A stretch of 37,343 bases of DNA from Devosia sp. (lineage in GTDB: Bacteria; Pseudomonadota; Alphaproteobacteria; Rhizobiales; Devosiaceae). Under the pieces are notes generated by a model that searched no databases, was not told where the DNA came from, and was given only the letters and a program-made list of their open reading frames with translations. The position numbers and the translations under genes are program-made. The stretch is taken from assembly GCA_015657675.1 (NCBI GenBank), contig JACDQI010000108.1, positions 1 to 37,343 on the forward strand. The letters are read 5' to 3'. This document shows, one piece after another, positions 15,894 through 24,529 of the stretch (positions within the stretch are counted from its first letter, which is position 1; every line of letters starts with the position of its first letter).

Positions 15894-17413
15894 ATGGTCA
15901 CCCGCGTCCAGACTGTGGCGTTCCAGGGCATCGAGGCGGTGCCGGTCGACGTGCAGGTGCAGATCGCGCCCGGCATGCCGAAGTTCCTGCTCGTCGGCCT
16001 GCCCGACAAGGCAGTCAAGGAATCGAGCGAGCGGGTGCACGCCGCCCTCTATGCCTCCGGCCTGTCGCTGCCGCCCAAGCGCATCACCGTCAACCTCGCC
16101 CCCGCTGACCTCCCCAAGGAAGGCAGCCACTATGATCTGCCCATCGCCCTGGGGCTGATGGCCGCCATCGGCGCCATTCCCTCCGATGCGCTTTCGGGCC
16201 ACATGGCGCTGGGCGAACTGGCGCTCGACGGCCGTCTCGCCGCAACGCCGGGCGTGCTGCCCGCTGCCATTGCCGCCGGCGCGCGCGACCTCGGCATCAT
16301 CTGCGCCCAGTCGGCCGGACCCGAAGCGGCCTGGGCCGGCGAGGATATCGACATCATCGCGCCGGAGAGCCTGTTGGCGCTGGTCAACCACCTCGCCGGC
16401 TACCAGCTCTGCAGCCGCCCGCAACCCCGCCGCCGCACCGACGCCCGGGCTTTGCCCGATCTCTCCGAAGTCCGCGGCCAGCAGGTGGCCCGCCGCGCGC
16501 TGGAAGTCGCCGCGGCGGGCTCACACAATCTGCTTATGGTTGGCCCTCCAGGGGCCGGTAAATCCATGCTGGCAACGCGGCTCCCCTCCATCCTGCCGCC
16601 GCTGAGCCCCCGCGAACTGCTCGATGTCTCGATGATCCAGTCGATTGCCGGCGAACTGGCCGATGGCGCTCTCTCCGATCGTCGCCCGTTCCGCGCCCCG
16701 CACCATTCGGCCTCCATGGCCGCGCTGGTCGGCGGCGGCCTGCGTATCCGCCCCGGCGAGGCCAGTCTGGCCCACAACGGCATCCTCTTTCTCGACGAAC
16801 TGCCCGAATTCGCCCCCGCCGTGCTCGACAGCCTGCGCCAGCCACTCGAAGCCGGCGAAACCGTCATCGCCCGCGCCAATGCGCGCGTCACCTTCCCGGC
16901 CCGCTTCCAGCTGATCGCCGCCATGAACCCCTGCAAATGCGGCCTCGCCGGCACCCCGGGCCACACCTGCCGTCGCGGCGCCGCCTGCGCCGCCGACTAT
17001 CAAGGTCGGGTTTCCGGCCCCTTCCTTGATCGTATAGACCTGCGCATCGACGTGCCCGCCGTTTCCGCCGCCGACATGATCGGCCCGGCCGATGCCGAAC
17101 CCTCGAGCGCCGTCGCCGCACGCGTCGAAGCCGCGCGCGACATCCAGCGCCAGCGCTATGTCGATGCCGGCCACCCTGAGATCTTCACCAACGCCGCCGC
17201 CGGCCCAACGCTGATCGAACAGGTGGTCAACCCGGACAAGGAGAGCCAGGCTCTCCTCCTCCAGGCCTCCGAGCGCTTCTCACTCTCCGCCCGCGCTTAC
17301 CACCGAGTCTTGAAAGTCGCCCGCACCCTCGCCGACCTCGGCGGGTCGGAGAAAGTTGCCGGCCACATATTGCGGAGGCTCTGAGCTATCGGCTGAACCT
17401 GGCGGTCGGGTGA
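15894..17413 (+). CDS. YifB family Mg-chelatase-like AAA ATPase (frame broken near 17363)
   Basis: Also called ComM-like; in other bacteria it is a hexameric helicase aiding natural transformation. The start at 15894 has GGGGAAG about 7 nt upstream and gives MVTRVQTVAFQGIEAVPVDVQVQIAPGMP, the family N-terminus. An N-terminal Lon-like domain (about 1-170) is followed by Walker A MVGPPGAGKSMLATRLP, Walker B ILFLDELPEF and the ARVTFPARFQLIAAMNPCKCG cysteine region. In the given frame the end reads VAGHILRRL. One extra C at 17363-17364 gives VAGPHIAEALSYRLNLAVG with a TGA at 17411-17413, the normal C-terminus, for 506 residues. The role in this organism is inferred from family. Confidence 0.92.
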
Positions 17414-17492
17414 GACGTCGATAAGCTGGCGCTGCAGAGCACCACTTGACCTACGCCACGCTTGGAGTGACTGGGGAGCCCGTTGGGAGGGG

Positions 17493-18017
17493 ATGATGTA
17501 TCGAGTTAGGGCAATCACCGAAGCGGACATTCCAGGCTTCTGGGATGCGCTTGATGCGGTAGCGCGGGAATCCGCCTTCCTGCGTAGCAACCAGGCGCCG
17601 CCTGTCGAGGCCGTGACGAAATTCGTCCTGAGCAATATCGAAACCGGCAACCCCCAAATGGTCGCCGTTACTGACGATCGGGTAGTGGGCTGGTGCGACA
17701 TCGTCAGGGCGACCGGCGCCCATGAGCGGCACGTCGGGGAGTTGGGTATGGGGGTCGTGCCAGAGTGGCGGGCGCGCGGAGTTGGCAAGGCGCTTCTGAC
17801 CGAAACAATTGCCGCAGCCGATAGGCGGGACTTCCTGCGCATCGAGCTCAGCGTGCATTCGGACAATCCGAAGGCCACCGCGCTTTACCGCAAGTTCGGC
17901 TTCCTCGAAGAGGGGCGTAAGGTTCGGGCTCGTCTCAAGTCAGGTGTCCCCGTTGACGTGATTCTAATGGCTCGTCTTGTGCCTGATGAACTTTGGCCCC
18001 CTGGGCCGAGGCCTTGA
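17493..18017 (+). CDS. GNAT family N-acetyltransferase
   Basis: 174 residues; transfers an acyl group from acetyl-CoA to an unknown amine. RAITEADIPGFWDALDAVARE is a typical GNAT first strand and helix. ELGMGVVPEWRARGVGKALLTETIAAA carries the CoA pyrophosphate loop R-x-R-G-V-G-K-A. IELSVHSDNPKATALYRKFGFLEEGRKVRA is the classic C-terminal motif, close to the RimI/YhhY-like branch. GGGAGGGG just upstream favours the second of two tandem ATGs (17496). Substrate unknown. Confidence 0.9.
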   Translation: MMYRVRAITEADIPGFWDALDAVARESAFLRSNQAPPVEAVTKFVLSNIETGNPQMVAVTDDRVVGWCDIVRATGAHERHVGELGMGVVPEWRARGVGKALLTETIAAADRRDFLRIELSVHSDNPKATALYRKFGFLEEGRKVRARLKSGVPVDVILMARLVPDELWPPGPRP

Positions 18018-18046
18018 ACCATTCCTGAACTCTGGAGCTACCTTAG

Positions 18047-18466
18047 ATGCCGCACATCGGTTCGGTCGCAACCACTCCGTTGGTGCAGATGGACTATGGA
18101 TTGGTGGAAGCAGAACGCTTTGTGGGCCGCCAGGAAACTCGGCTCGCTCGCTCCCTTGGTTTGAAGCAGTTCGGCGTCAACCACGTCACGCTCGCACCCG
18201 GCGCGTGGTCATCCCTCCAGCACTGGCACGAGCAGGAGGATGAGTTTGTGTTCGTTCTGGACGGAACACTAACCCTGGTGGACGAGGCAGGCGTGTATGA
18301 ACTCGGGCCGGGCCAGTTCGCCGCCTTCCCAGCAGGCGAGCCTAATGGTCACTCAATCCAGAACCGCTCTTCCGAACCCGGTGTCTTCCTCGTCGTCGGT
18401 TCGCGAAGGCCGGGAGAGGAAACCATCCACTACCCCGGCCAAGATTTTAGTCCTGTCCGGAAGTAG
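18047..18466 (+). CDS. Cupin domain-containing protein
   Basis: 139 residues forming a single small cupin barrel. Motif 1 is visible in SSLQHWHEQEDEFVFVLDG (His-x-His, then Glu metal ligands) and motif 2 in LGPGQFAAFPAGEPNGHSIQN (His). The N- and C-terminal extensions (GRRPGEETIHYPGQDF-like end) resemble small stand-alone cupins of unknown activity. It follows the GNAT gene by 29 bp on the same strand and may share its transcript. The metal and substrate cannot be told from sequence. Confidence 0.88.
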   Translation: MPHIGSVATTPLVQMDYGLVEAERFVGRQETRLARSLGLKQFGVNHVTLAPGAWSSLQHWHEQEDEFVFVLDGTLTLVDEAGVYELGPGQFAAFPAGEPNGHSIQNRSSEPGVFLVVGSRRPGEETIHYPGQDFSPVRK

Positions 18467-18497
18467 CTTGATTTGTTGCTCGCAGTCGGCTGAGTCC

Positions 18498-19295
18498 TCA
18501 GGCGTTGATCGCCCGCTCCAGCGCATCATGGTGCCTTACCAACCACGCCGCGCTCCGTGTGCGCCAGGTGATGGCCCAGAGCGGCGTCGGGTCGGTGCTG
18601 TCGGGCGTCACCCCGGCCTCGATGGCCTCGTTGGCGGCGCAGGCGATGGCGAAGTCGCGCATCCGGCCGACAAAGCCAACACGCGCCGCCCTCGGCAGTT
18701 CGTATCCATCGAGCAGCAGGCGCACCTGTCGGCCGCGTGCTTCAACCGACCCGAGGCCGAGGCTCTCGCCCAAGTCGTCGTCGAAGAGGAGGGCATTCAG
18801 CCAGCAGGCCTGCGCCAACTCGACCATCGGGTCGACCGGCCCCGCCGCTTCCCAGTCGATCAGCGCCACCGGCACACCGTCGCGGGCGATGATGTTCCAG
18901 GCGCCGGTATCGCAATGGCCGATGACGCTCGGCGTACCAATGGTCCGGCCAAACCACGGCCGCCAAACCGCGTCTGCCGGCGGCCCAAACGATGCTGTGG
19001 CATAGTGCAGGTCGCGCAGCATCGCACCGAGCACCGGCAGGGCCTCGTCGCTCCACGCATAGGGGTGCGGACTTTCTCCCGGCACAAAACTCATCATTTC
19101 CCGGCCCTGGGCATCAAACCCGTTGCCGATCGGTCGCGGCGCGGCAGCAAAGCCGACCCGCTCAAGATGCCGCAGCAACGCCATCGTTGTGGCGGACCAC
19201 GGCGCTGCCGCACGAAAAACCACGTTGCCGCTTTGGGTGACCGTCGAGCGGCCACCCACGAGTGTCGTTTCAGTCGAGGCGTCCGGTTCTCTCAT
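18498..19295 (-). CDS. Aminoglycoside phosphotransferase (APH) family protein
   Basis: 265 residues with a protein-kinase-like fold. The catalytic Brenner loop is SVIGHCDTGAWNIIARDGVPVALIDWEAAGPVDPMVELA, with H-x-D and the downstream N and D-W-E metal-binding residues. RGREMMSFVPGESPHPYAWSDEAL-type sequence forms the hinge region. The ATG at 19293-19295 is used; the frame is open further upstream into the TPR gene, but that part is not conserved-looking. Many APH-fold proteins in soil bacteria act on metabolites rather than drugs, and no resistance cassette context is present. Substrate unknown. Confidence 0.88.
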   Translation of the reverse strand: MREPDASTETTLVGGRSTVTQSGNVVFRAAAPWSATTMALLRHLERVGFAAAPRPIGNGFDAQGREMMSFVPGESPHPYAWSDEALPVLGAMLRDLHYATASFGPPADAVWRPWFGRTIGTPSVIGHCDTGAWNIIARDGVPVALIDWEAAGPVDPMVELAQACWLNALLFDDDLGESLGLGSVEARGRQVRLLLDGYELPRAARVGFVGRMRDFAIACAANEAIEAGVTPDSTDPTPLWAITWRTRSAAWLVRHHDALERAINA

Positions 19296-19335
19296 GCGCC
19301 GAGTGTGCACTGACCCGGGCCGGATGCAAAGCGCC

Positions 19336-19791
19336 TCAACCGGCCTTGTCGATGGCGGCCTTGAGGTCCTTGTACTCTTCGCAACCGGTGCCGCAGACGT
19401 CCTCGAGGACTTCGAGCCGCTGCTTGGCCTTGTCGAGCTGGCCGATCTCCACATAGAGCTCGCCCAGATACTCGTTGGCACCCTTATGCTTGGGCGAGAG
19501 TTTCAGCGCCTTGAGATAAAACCCCTCAGCCCGCTGCAGGTTGCCCGACTTGCGCAGCGAATAGCCCATCAGGTTGTTGGCGTCGGCATTGTTGGGCTCG
19601 GCGTCGAGGGCGAGCTTGAGCGTGCCGATGGCGGCGTCCCACTTCTGGCTCTTGATCTGCGCCCGCGCCGTGCTCAGCTGGTCGCTGACCGAGACTTGTG
19701 CGGAGCCGCCGCCGCTATCGACCGCAAAGGACATCGGGGTGCTCGCGAGCAACGCAGCAATCGCCACCGCGGAAATCAGTTTGAAGTTCAT
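19336..19791 (-). CDS. Secreted tetratricopeptide (TPR) repeat protein
   Basis: 151 residues. A signal peptide (about 1-23, ending SFA) is followed by a Gly/Ser linker and then about three TPR-like helical pairs. These include KWDAAIGTLKLALDAEPNNADANNLMGYSLRKSGNLQRAEGFYLKALKLSPKHKGANEYLGELYVEIGQLDKAKQRL. The tail has a Cys pair (EDVCGTGCEEY). Probably a periplasmic scaffold that holds partner proteins. It lies between the APH-like gene and the phosphotriesterase gene, all on the same strand; partners are not evident. Confidence 0.88.
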   Translation of the reverse strand: MNFKLISAVAIAALLASTPMSFAVDSGGGSAQVSVSDQLSTARAQIKSQKWDAAIGTLKLALDAEPNNADANNLMGYSLRKSGNLQRAEGFYLKALKLSPKHKGANEYLGELYVEIGQLDKAKQRLEVLEDVCGTGCEEYKDLKAAIDKAG

Positions 19792-19859
19792 CAGGTTCTC
19801 CCATTGGCCCGAAGCGGCCGATAGAGTCTCAACACTTGCCTTGCCGGTTTATTCCCGCG

Positions 19860-20777
19860 TCATCGCGCATAGGCCGCAAACGGATTGGCATGCGTCAGTT
19901 GCCTGATAGTCGCCTCGTCCACCCCGGCGGTGCGGAGCTTGGGCAGCATCACTTCGCAAAGATGCGTATATGGCCGTGGTACTCCGCCGCCCGGCTGGGC
20001 CGGATCGTACCAGCCCAGGTCGTGGCTCAGCAGCAGCTGGCCGACAAGACCGGCGGCCAGCGCCTTCTCGATCAGCGGCAACACGACGGCGTCAGGTTCG
20101 CGCCCGATATGGTCATATTCGATCCAGGCGCCGCGTTCCGCCACCGCCAGGTTCAGGGAGAAGTCGGTTTCGTTTTGGGTGTGGATGGAAATGAACCGGT
20201 CGGCCCGGTAGCCCTCTGCCTCGATGATATCGAGCTGGTCCATCACCACTCGGCCGCGAATCGTGTGGCTGCCGATAATGGCGCCCGTCCGCTGCCCGGC
20301 CCGCGCCGCGGCCCTTAGAATTCTCTCTTCGAGCGGCGTGATGCCGTCGTCACCGGCCGAAATCTTGATCCAGGCGGCGCGAAAATCCGCTTCGTCGAAG
20401 CGCTCCTCGAGCTCGCGTACCATCCAGGCTTCGAGTGCCGCCTCGCTGGCGTCCCGCACCCAGTCGGGAATCCAGGGCTCGCGATAATTGCCGGTCGGCA
20501 CCACGATCGGCAGGCCGGTGGCCTGCGACACGGCAAGGTCGATGTCGGCGCGCCGTCCGACGCCGCCCGTGGTGCATTCCACCAGTGCGGTCACGCCCAG
20601 CGCCTGCGCCTTGCGAATCTCCGGCGCCATCAGCCGCACCACGTCGTCCGGGTCGGCCTGCGCATAACCTGGCTGGTCAGGTGTCCGCAGGTCGACGAAC
20701 ACGTGCTCGTGCGGCAGGATCATGCCCAGCTCATCGGCCGTCATCGGCCCCAGCGTCGTCCACAGCACTTTGGTCAT
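19860..20777 (-). CDS. Phosphotriesterase family hydrolase
   Basis: 305-residue TIM-barrel metallohydrolase of the amidohydrolase superfamily. Metal ligands appear in order: His-x-His in LPHEHVFVD, the carboxylated Lys in AAWIKISAGDDGITPLEE, His in IIGSHTIRG, His in FISIHTQNETDF, and Asp in QLLLSHDLGW. The opening VLWTTLGPMTADELGMILPHEHVF is typical. Family members include organophosphate hydrolases, lactonases and sugar-phosphate lactonases; the native substrate here is unknown, and a lactone is more likely than a pesticide. It lies 92 bp downstream of the secreted cysteine protein, with a terminator between. Confidence 0.93.
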   Translation of the reverse strand: MTKVLWTTLGPMTADELGMILPHEHVFVDLRTPDQPGYAQADPDDVVRLMAPEIRKAQALGVTALVECTTGGVGRRADIDLAVSQATGLPIVVPTGNYREPWIPDWVRDASEAALEAWMVRELEERFDEADFRAAWIKISAGDDGITPLEERILRAAARAGQRTGAIIGSHTIRGRVVMDQLDIIEAEGYRADRFISIHTQNETDFSLNLAVAERGAWIEYDHIGREPDAVVLPLIEKALAAGLVGQLLLSHDLGWYDPAQPGGGVPRPYTHLCEVMLPKLRTAGVDEATIRQLTHANPFAAYAR

Positions 20778-20817
20778 TGGCGTCCTCCCTGTGCTTGCCT
20801 AGCACGCGGAGCCGCCC

Positions 20818-20850
20818 AAACGAAAACCCCCGGCGCTTTGGCCGGGGGGT
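20818..20850 (-). terminator. Rho-independent terminator after the secreted cysteine-containing protein
   Basis: CCCCCGGC (20827-20834) pairs with GCCGGGGG (20841-20848) around a 6-nt loop and is followed on the minus strand by TTTTCGTTT. It should separate the small secreted protein from the downstream phosphotriesterase gene, which then needs its own promoter. Confidence 0.85.
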
Positions 20851-20869
20851 CGCATCGATTGCGGCTAGA

Positions 20870-21238
20870 TCAGAACTTGAAGTTCTTGATGATGTCCGGG
20901 TTCCAGATCAGCTTCTTCTTCTGCCCACCCGCCACCGGCTCGGAAAGGCTCTCGGCCACGGCGGCGCCGAGCACGCGGCTCACCGGGCGGAGGTTCTGCG
21001 CGCCGTCCCACTCGCAATAGGTGGTGGCGCCGGAAAACGAGCAGCCGATCTGCAGGCCATCCAGTTCGCAGCCGCTGCCGCCCACGATATCGACCACATA
21101 GCCGCCATTGGCGGTGCAGCGGTCTTCAAACATCGAGCTGCCCAGCTGGTAGGAGCCGGCGCCGGCCATCGCCTGCGATACACCGGCCGTGCCGGCAACA
21201 AGAGCGAGAAGGGCGAGAGCGAGCTTGGTCTTGGTCAT
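20870..21238 (-). CDS. Small secreted cysteine-containing protein of unknown function
   Basis: 122 residues. A signal peptide covers about residues 1-25 (MTKTKLALALLALVAG then a small-residue region). The mature protein has four cysteines within 40 residues (DRCTANGG, GSGCELDG, IGCSFSG, TYCEWDG), suggesting two disulfides in the periplasm. It ends with KKKLIWNPDIIKNFKF. The ATG at 21236-21238 is preceded by GAGGA at a good distance; the longer frame upstream is not used. A terminator follows about 20 bp downstream, so it is probably a single-gene transcript. No family recognised. Confidence 0.8.
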   Translation of the reverse strand: MTKTKLALALLALVAGTAGVSQAMAGAGSYQLGSSMFEDRCTANGGYVVDIVGGSGCELDGLQIGCSFSGATTYCEWDGAQNLRPVSRVLGAAVAESLSEPVAGGQKKKLIWNPDIIKNFKF

Positions 21239-21364
21239 TTCAACATCCTCAACAGGTTTCGCGCGGCCCGTGCCGTCGCGGTGTTGAGGACGTTCTAGAG
21301 GGTCTCGCCGCAACCGGCGGTGAACCCGGCATTTAGCTGCCGTTCACCACCGGTGCGCCCGTTG

Positions 21365-22345
21365 CTACCAGGATTGGAGGCCCAGGAGCTTCTCGCCCAG
21401 TGGCGACAGCTTGGCCGTCATGGCGTGCTTTTTCTCCCAGTCGCGCGGATCGCCCGGGAAGGCATCGCGCTTGGGATAGTCGAGCTCGCGCCAGAGCCGG
21501 ATGCGCTCGGCGCGCTCGGTCTCGTTCTCCTCGTCGGCCGGGAACATCGAGATGTACTGCGCCATCCGCACCCGCCCGTCCGAGTGGTTGGGCCGCACGC
21601 CATGCGCCAGGAGCGTATTGAAGATCATCAGGTCGCCCGGCTCCATCTCGATATTGGTGATGGTAAAGCCGGTCCAGTCCGGGTGCATCGGGTCGCGATC
21701 TTCCGGCTGCGTCTTCACCCACTTCTCGAAATCGTAGAACAGCTCCGGAATGCACTGGAAACCACCGATGTCGCCATCCTGCTTGACCAGGCTCAGCACG
21801 CCCTGCACGCCGATCGGCAGCGGCCGCAGCGAGGTGTCGCTGTCCCAATGGATAAAGCCGTTCTGGTTGGTGCCCTTGACCTTCTTGGGCGGGTTGAGAT
21901 TGGCCCGGTCGATCGACACCCAGAGATCCTCGATGTCCCAGATATCGACAAAGGCGTCGTAGACCCGCTTTTCCTGACGGTTATCCCAGAGGTACTGGTG
22001 GTTGTAGATTTCCACCATGCCGGTGCCGTTGAGCTCCTTCATGATGTGGTCGCGCCGCTGCGGCGCGTACCACGTCGAGGAGTCGTTCGGGTCCTTCTCC
22101 TCAAATTCCCAGAGCAAGGCCTTCAAGCGCTCGACATTTTCCATCGGCACCGCATTGCGCACAATCACATAGCCCTTGGTCTGCCAGTGCTGAAAGTCCG
22201 CCTCGCTCAGCACCCGCAGCGGCAGCGTCTTTTCGATGTCCTTGAGCTGCGTCGACACCCGCTGCGTCGTCGGATGCGAGTCGCGCTTGATCCCGGATGC
22301 CATACCCTGGGCCATTCCAGCGGCCATACCCTGTGCCATAGACAT
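21365..22345 (-). CDS. Phytanoyl-CoA dioxygenase (PhyH) family protein
   Basis: 326-residue Fe(II)/2-oxoglutarate oxygenase of the PhyH family. The ATG at 22343-22345 is fixed by GGAGG 6 nt upstream (22352-22356). The N-terminus carries a short repeat (MAQGMAAG then MAQGMASG). Then come LSEADFQHWQTKGYVIVRNAVP, the proximal Fe ligands His-x-Asp in FIHWDSDTSLRPLPIG, GGFQCIPEL, and the distal His in MEPGDLMIFNTLLAHGVRPNHSDGRVR with the Arg that binds 2-oxoglutarate. The protein ends GEKLLGLQSW. It is divergent from an AraC regulator whose product probably controls it. Substrate unknown. Confidence 0.92.
   Translation of the reverse strand: MSMAQGMAAGMAQGMASGIKRDSHPTTQRVSTQLKDIEKTLPLRVLSEADFQHWQTKGYVIVRNAVPMENVERLKALLWEFEEKDPNDSSTWYAPQRRDHIMKELNGTGMVEIYNHQYLWDNRQEKRVYDAFVDIWDIEDLWVSIDRANLNPPKKVKGTNQNGFIHWDSDTSLRPLPIGVQGVLSLVKQDGDIGGFQCIPELFYDFEKWVKTQPEDRDPMHPDWTGFTITNIEMEPGDLMIFNTLLAHGVRPNHSDGRVRMAQYISMFPADEENETERAERIRLWRELDYPKRDAFPGDPRDWEKKHAMTAKLSPLGEKLLGLQSW
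22292..22339 (-). repeat. Two 24-nt tandem repeats coding MAQGMAAG and MAQGMASG
   Basis: Two imperfect 24-nt units at the very start of the PhyH-family gene encode MAQGMAAG and MAQGMASG. The repeat is in frame and immediately follows the initiating Met-Ser. It is not part of the oxygenase fold and looks like a recent local duplication. Confidence 0.75.
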
Positions 22346-22417
22346 GCTGTTCCTCCATGTGCCGTCCCCTTTGGGGTGTTTTCGTATCCCCACGCTAACC
22401 GCGTCATGGAGGTCATG

Positions 22418-22447
22418 TTGCCCCCGACTGGCCAATTCTGATACTAT
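22418..22447 (+). promoter_or_regulatory. Possible sigma-70 promoter of the AraC-family gene
   Basis: TTGCCC (22418-22423), an 18-nt gap and TACTAT (22442-22447) would start transcription about 25 nt before the ATG at 22477. It lies in the 131-bp gap between the divergent PhyH and AraC genes, where the regulator would be expected to bind. Confidence 0.35.
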
Positions 22448-22476
22448 TCTGGCGTTGAGCAGGGTGACATGGCACG

Positions 22477-23339
22477 ATGAGGCCGCTTCTCGAAAAGGTG
22501 CGCCCACCCGAAGGCGCCTCCTGGGCCTGGCTCGACCGGCGGCTCGATGACGCCATTCCGTTCCAGTGGCACCACCACCCGGAATACGAGCTGACCCTCA
22601 CGCTCAATTCGCGCGGCCAGCGCTTCGTCGGCGATGCCATCGGCGACTATGGCGATGGTGATCTCGTGCTTGTCGGCCCCAACCTGCCCCATACCTGGGC
22701 CAGCCGCGACCGCATCGATCCGGCCGCACCCCACCGGGCGCTGGTCATGTGGTTCCACCCCGATTGGGCCGCCCCGCTGGTTGGCCTCCTGGCTGAACTG
22801 CGCCCGGTGGGCGACCTGCTCGACCGCGCTCGCCGCGGCCTGCAGTTTTCCCCTGCGGCTGCCGAAATGGTTCGCCCCCTGATCGAAGCCATCTTCGAGC
22901 GGCCCGCCGCTGACCGGCTGAGTGGCCTCATCGATGTGCTGCGCCAGCTCGCCCTCGCCCCGGCGACCCGCTCTCCAGTCCGCGCCTCGTCCAGGCGCCG
23001 AGCGGCAGTCGCACCCGCATCGATCGGGTACTTGACCATATCCATGTCCACTATGCCGAGGGGCTCTCAGTCCCCGATCTCGCGGAGATCGCCGCGCTCT
23101 CGCCTTCGGGCCTCCATCGGCTGTTCCGCCGCCACACCCATCAGACCATCACCGACTACGTCATGCGCCTGCGCATCGGCGAGGCCTGTGCCCTGCTCTC
23201 CGGCACCGGCCGGCCCATCGCCCATATCGCCGAGGAAGTGGGTTACGACTCGCTCGCCAACTTCAACCGCCAGTTCAAGGCCCTCAAGGCCATGACGCCG
23301 CGCCGCTATCGCGCTAGGTTCGTGCCCTCAGCGTCCTGA
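22477..23339 (+). CDS. AraC family transcriptional regulator (frame broken near 22963)
   Basis: About 287 residues after repair. An N-terminal cupin-type sensor domain (about 1-150) includes PFQWHHHPEYELTLTLNSRGQRFVGD and LVLVGPNLPHTWAS. In the given frame the sequence is lost after LALAPATR. One extra G at 22962-22963 gives LALAPGDPLSSP and leads into the double helix-turn-helix: LSVPDLAEIAALSPSGLHRLFRR, then GRPIAHIAEEVGYDSLANFNRQFK and TPRRYR, with a TGA at 23337-23339. The regulator is divergent from the PhyH gene and is its likely activator or repressor; its ligand is unknown. Confidence 0.88.
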
Positions 23340-23350
23340 GGGAGGAGCCG

Positions 23351-23980
23351 ATGGCCGCCCGCCGCCTCGCCGGCCGCCTTGTCACCTGGAACGACGATCG
23401 CGGCTTCGGCTTCATCGAAGCACCCGGCCGCGAACGCTATTTCGTCCACATCAACGCCATTGCGGCCATCGCCACCCGGCCACGCGTCGGCGACCAGATG
23501 AGCTTTGTCGCCGGTCCCGGTCGCGACGGCCGCCCGGCCGCGCTGGATGTGGTGATCGCCGGCGCTAATCCGGTGCAACGGGGCGCTGAACGTCGCGGCC
23601 TGCCACAGATCAATCCGGCTTTTGGCGTGGCGCAGCTCTTTCGCATCGTGCTCGCTCTCGCCATTCTGGCGCTGGCGAGTCTCGCTCCGGTGCTCGGCCG
23701 CGCCCCGGTCACCCTCACGGCGGTCTATCTGGCTCTCGCCGTTCTCGCTATCATTGCCTATTGGGGCGACAAGCATGCCGCCGAGGCCGGGAACCGGCGC
23801 ACCAGCGAAAAGAGGCTGCATGCCATTGATCTGTTGGGTGGCATTGTCGGCGGCCTGCTGGCGCAGGCCCTGCTTCGTCACAAGACCGCCAAAGCCGGCT
23901 TCGCGACTGTCACCTATGCCATCGCGGCCCTGTATCTGGCGGGTCTGCTGCTTTTACTATTTGGCCTGTTCAGCCAATAG
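23351..23980 (+). CDS. Cold-shock domain / DUF1294 membrane protein
   Basis: 209 residues. The N-terminal 70 residues form a cold-shock-like OB fold: GRLVTWNDDRGFGFIEAPGRERYFVHINAI contains the RNP-1-like GFGFI and RNP-2-like YFVHI motifs. The C-terminal half is the DUF1294 domain with three to four membrane helices and the signature YWGDKHAAEAGNRRTSEKRLHAIDLLGGIVGGLLAQALLRHKTAK. GGGAGGAG upstream of the ATG is a strong ribosome-binding site. The domain pairing is common in proteobacteria; it would place an RNA-binding domain on the membrane, but the function is unknown. Confidence 0.93.
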   Translation: MAARRLAGRLVTWNDDRGFGFIEAPGRERYFVHINAIAAIATRPRVGDQMSFVAGPGRDGRPAALDVVIAGANPVQRGAERRGLPQINPAFGVAQLFRIVLALAILALASLAPVLGRAPVTLTAVYLALAVLAIIAYWGDKHAAEAGNRRTSEKRLHAIDLLGGIVGGLLAQALLRHKTAKAGFATVTYAIAALYLAGLLLLLFGLFSQ

Positions 23981-23986
23981 CCAGCA

Positions 23987-24427
23987 TCACGCCGCTGCAG
24001 TCGTCGCGTCCAGTTGCTCGCGCAGACCCACCAGAGTCCGGCGCAGAATGTCGATCTCTTCGCCTGAGCACGACGACGCGGCGACCATCTGCTGCGGGAA
24101 CCCTTCGGCCACCGACTTCATTGCCATCGCGGGCGGCAAGAGGTGCACCAGCACCTGACGCTCGTCGTGGTCGGCGCGTTTCCGCGTCACGAGGCCCATC
24201 GCTTCCATCCGCTTGAGCAGCGGCGTCAACGTGCCCGAGTCGAGCAGGAGCTTTTCTCCGATGGCCGAAACAGTTTGCCCGTCGCGCTCCCACAGCACTA
24301 GGAGCACCAGATATTGCGGATAGGTGAGCCCCAGCGCCCCCAGCAGCGGCCTATAGAAGCGCGTGAACGCATGCGCCGCCGAATAGACGGCAAAGCAGAG
24401 CTGCTGGTCGAGCTTGAGATTGGTCAT
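23987..24427 (-). CDS. ohrR: MarR family regulator, OhrR-like peroxide sensor
   Basis: 146-residue winged-helix repressor. The N-terminal [44 protein letters not shown] matches OhrR, including the reactive sensor cysteine (Cys11) and the conserved tyrosines nearby. The DNA-binding part is [33 protein letters not shown], and the wing is [15 protein letters not shown] precedes the ATG. It is divergent from ohr, 102 bp away, as in other OhrR/Ohr pairs. Oxidation of the cysteine by organic hydroperoxides would release the operator at about 24451-24489. Confidence 0.92.
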   Translation of the reverse strand: MTNLKLDQQLCFAVYSAAHAFTRFYRPLLGALGLTYPQYLVLLVLWERDGQTVSAIGEKLLLDSGTLTPLLKRMEAMGLVTRKRADHDERQVLVHLLPPAMAMKSVAEGFPQQMVAASSCSGEEIDILRRTLVGLREQLDATTAAA

Positions 24428-24450
24428 GTCACCATCCTTCGTCGAAGTAG

Positions 24451-24489
24451 ATAGCGCACAATTAAATTGCACGCAATCTAAATGCACGC
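24451..24489. promoter_or_regulatory. Putative OhrR operator region
   Basis: The AT-rich palindrome CAATT-A-AATTG (24459-24469) sits inside an otherwise GC-rich genome. It is flanked by related GCGCACAATT and AATTGCACGC half-sites, with a further TGCACGC copy at 24483-24489. Its position between ohrR and ohr and its AATT-centred symmetry fit OhrR boxes described in alphaproteobacteria. Confidence 0.6.
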
Positions 24490-24529
24490 TATGAAGCTCT
24501 ATCACGCAACCCCGTCCCAGGAGTCGTTC

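Noticed and set aside
18498-19295. APH-like protein as an antibiotic resistance gene
   Set aside because: No mobile element or cassette context and no close match to a named resistance enzyme can be seen; the fold is common among metabolic kinases.
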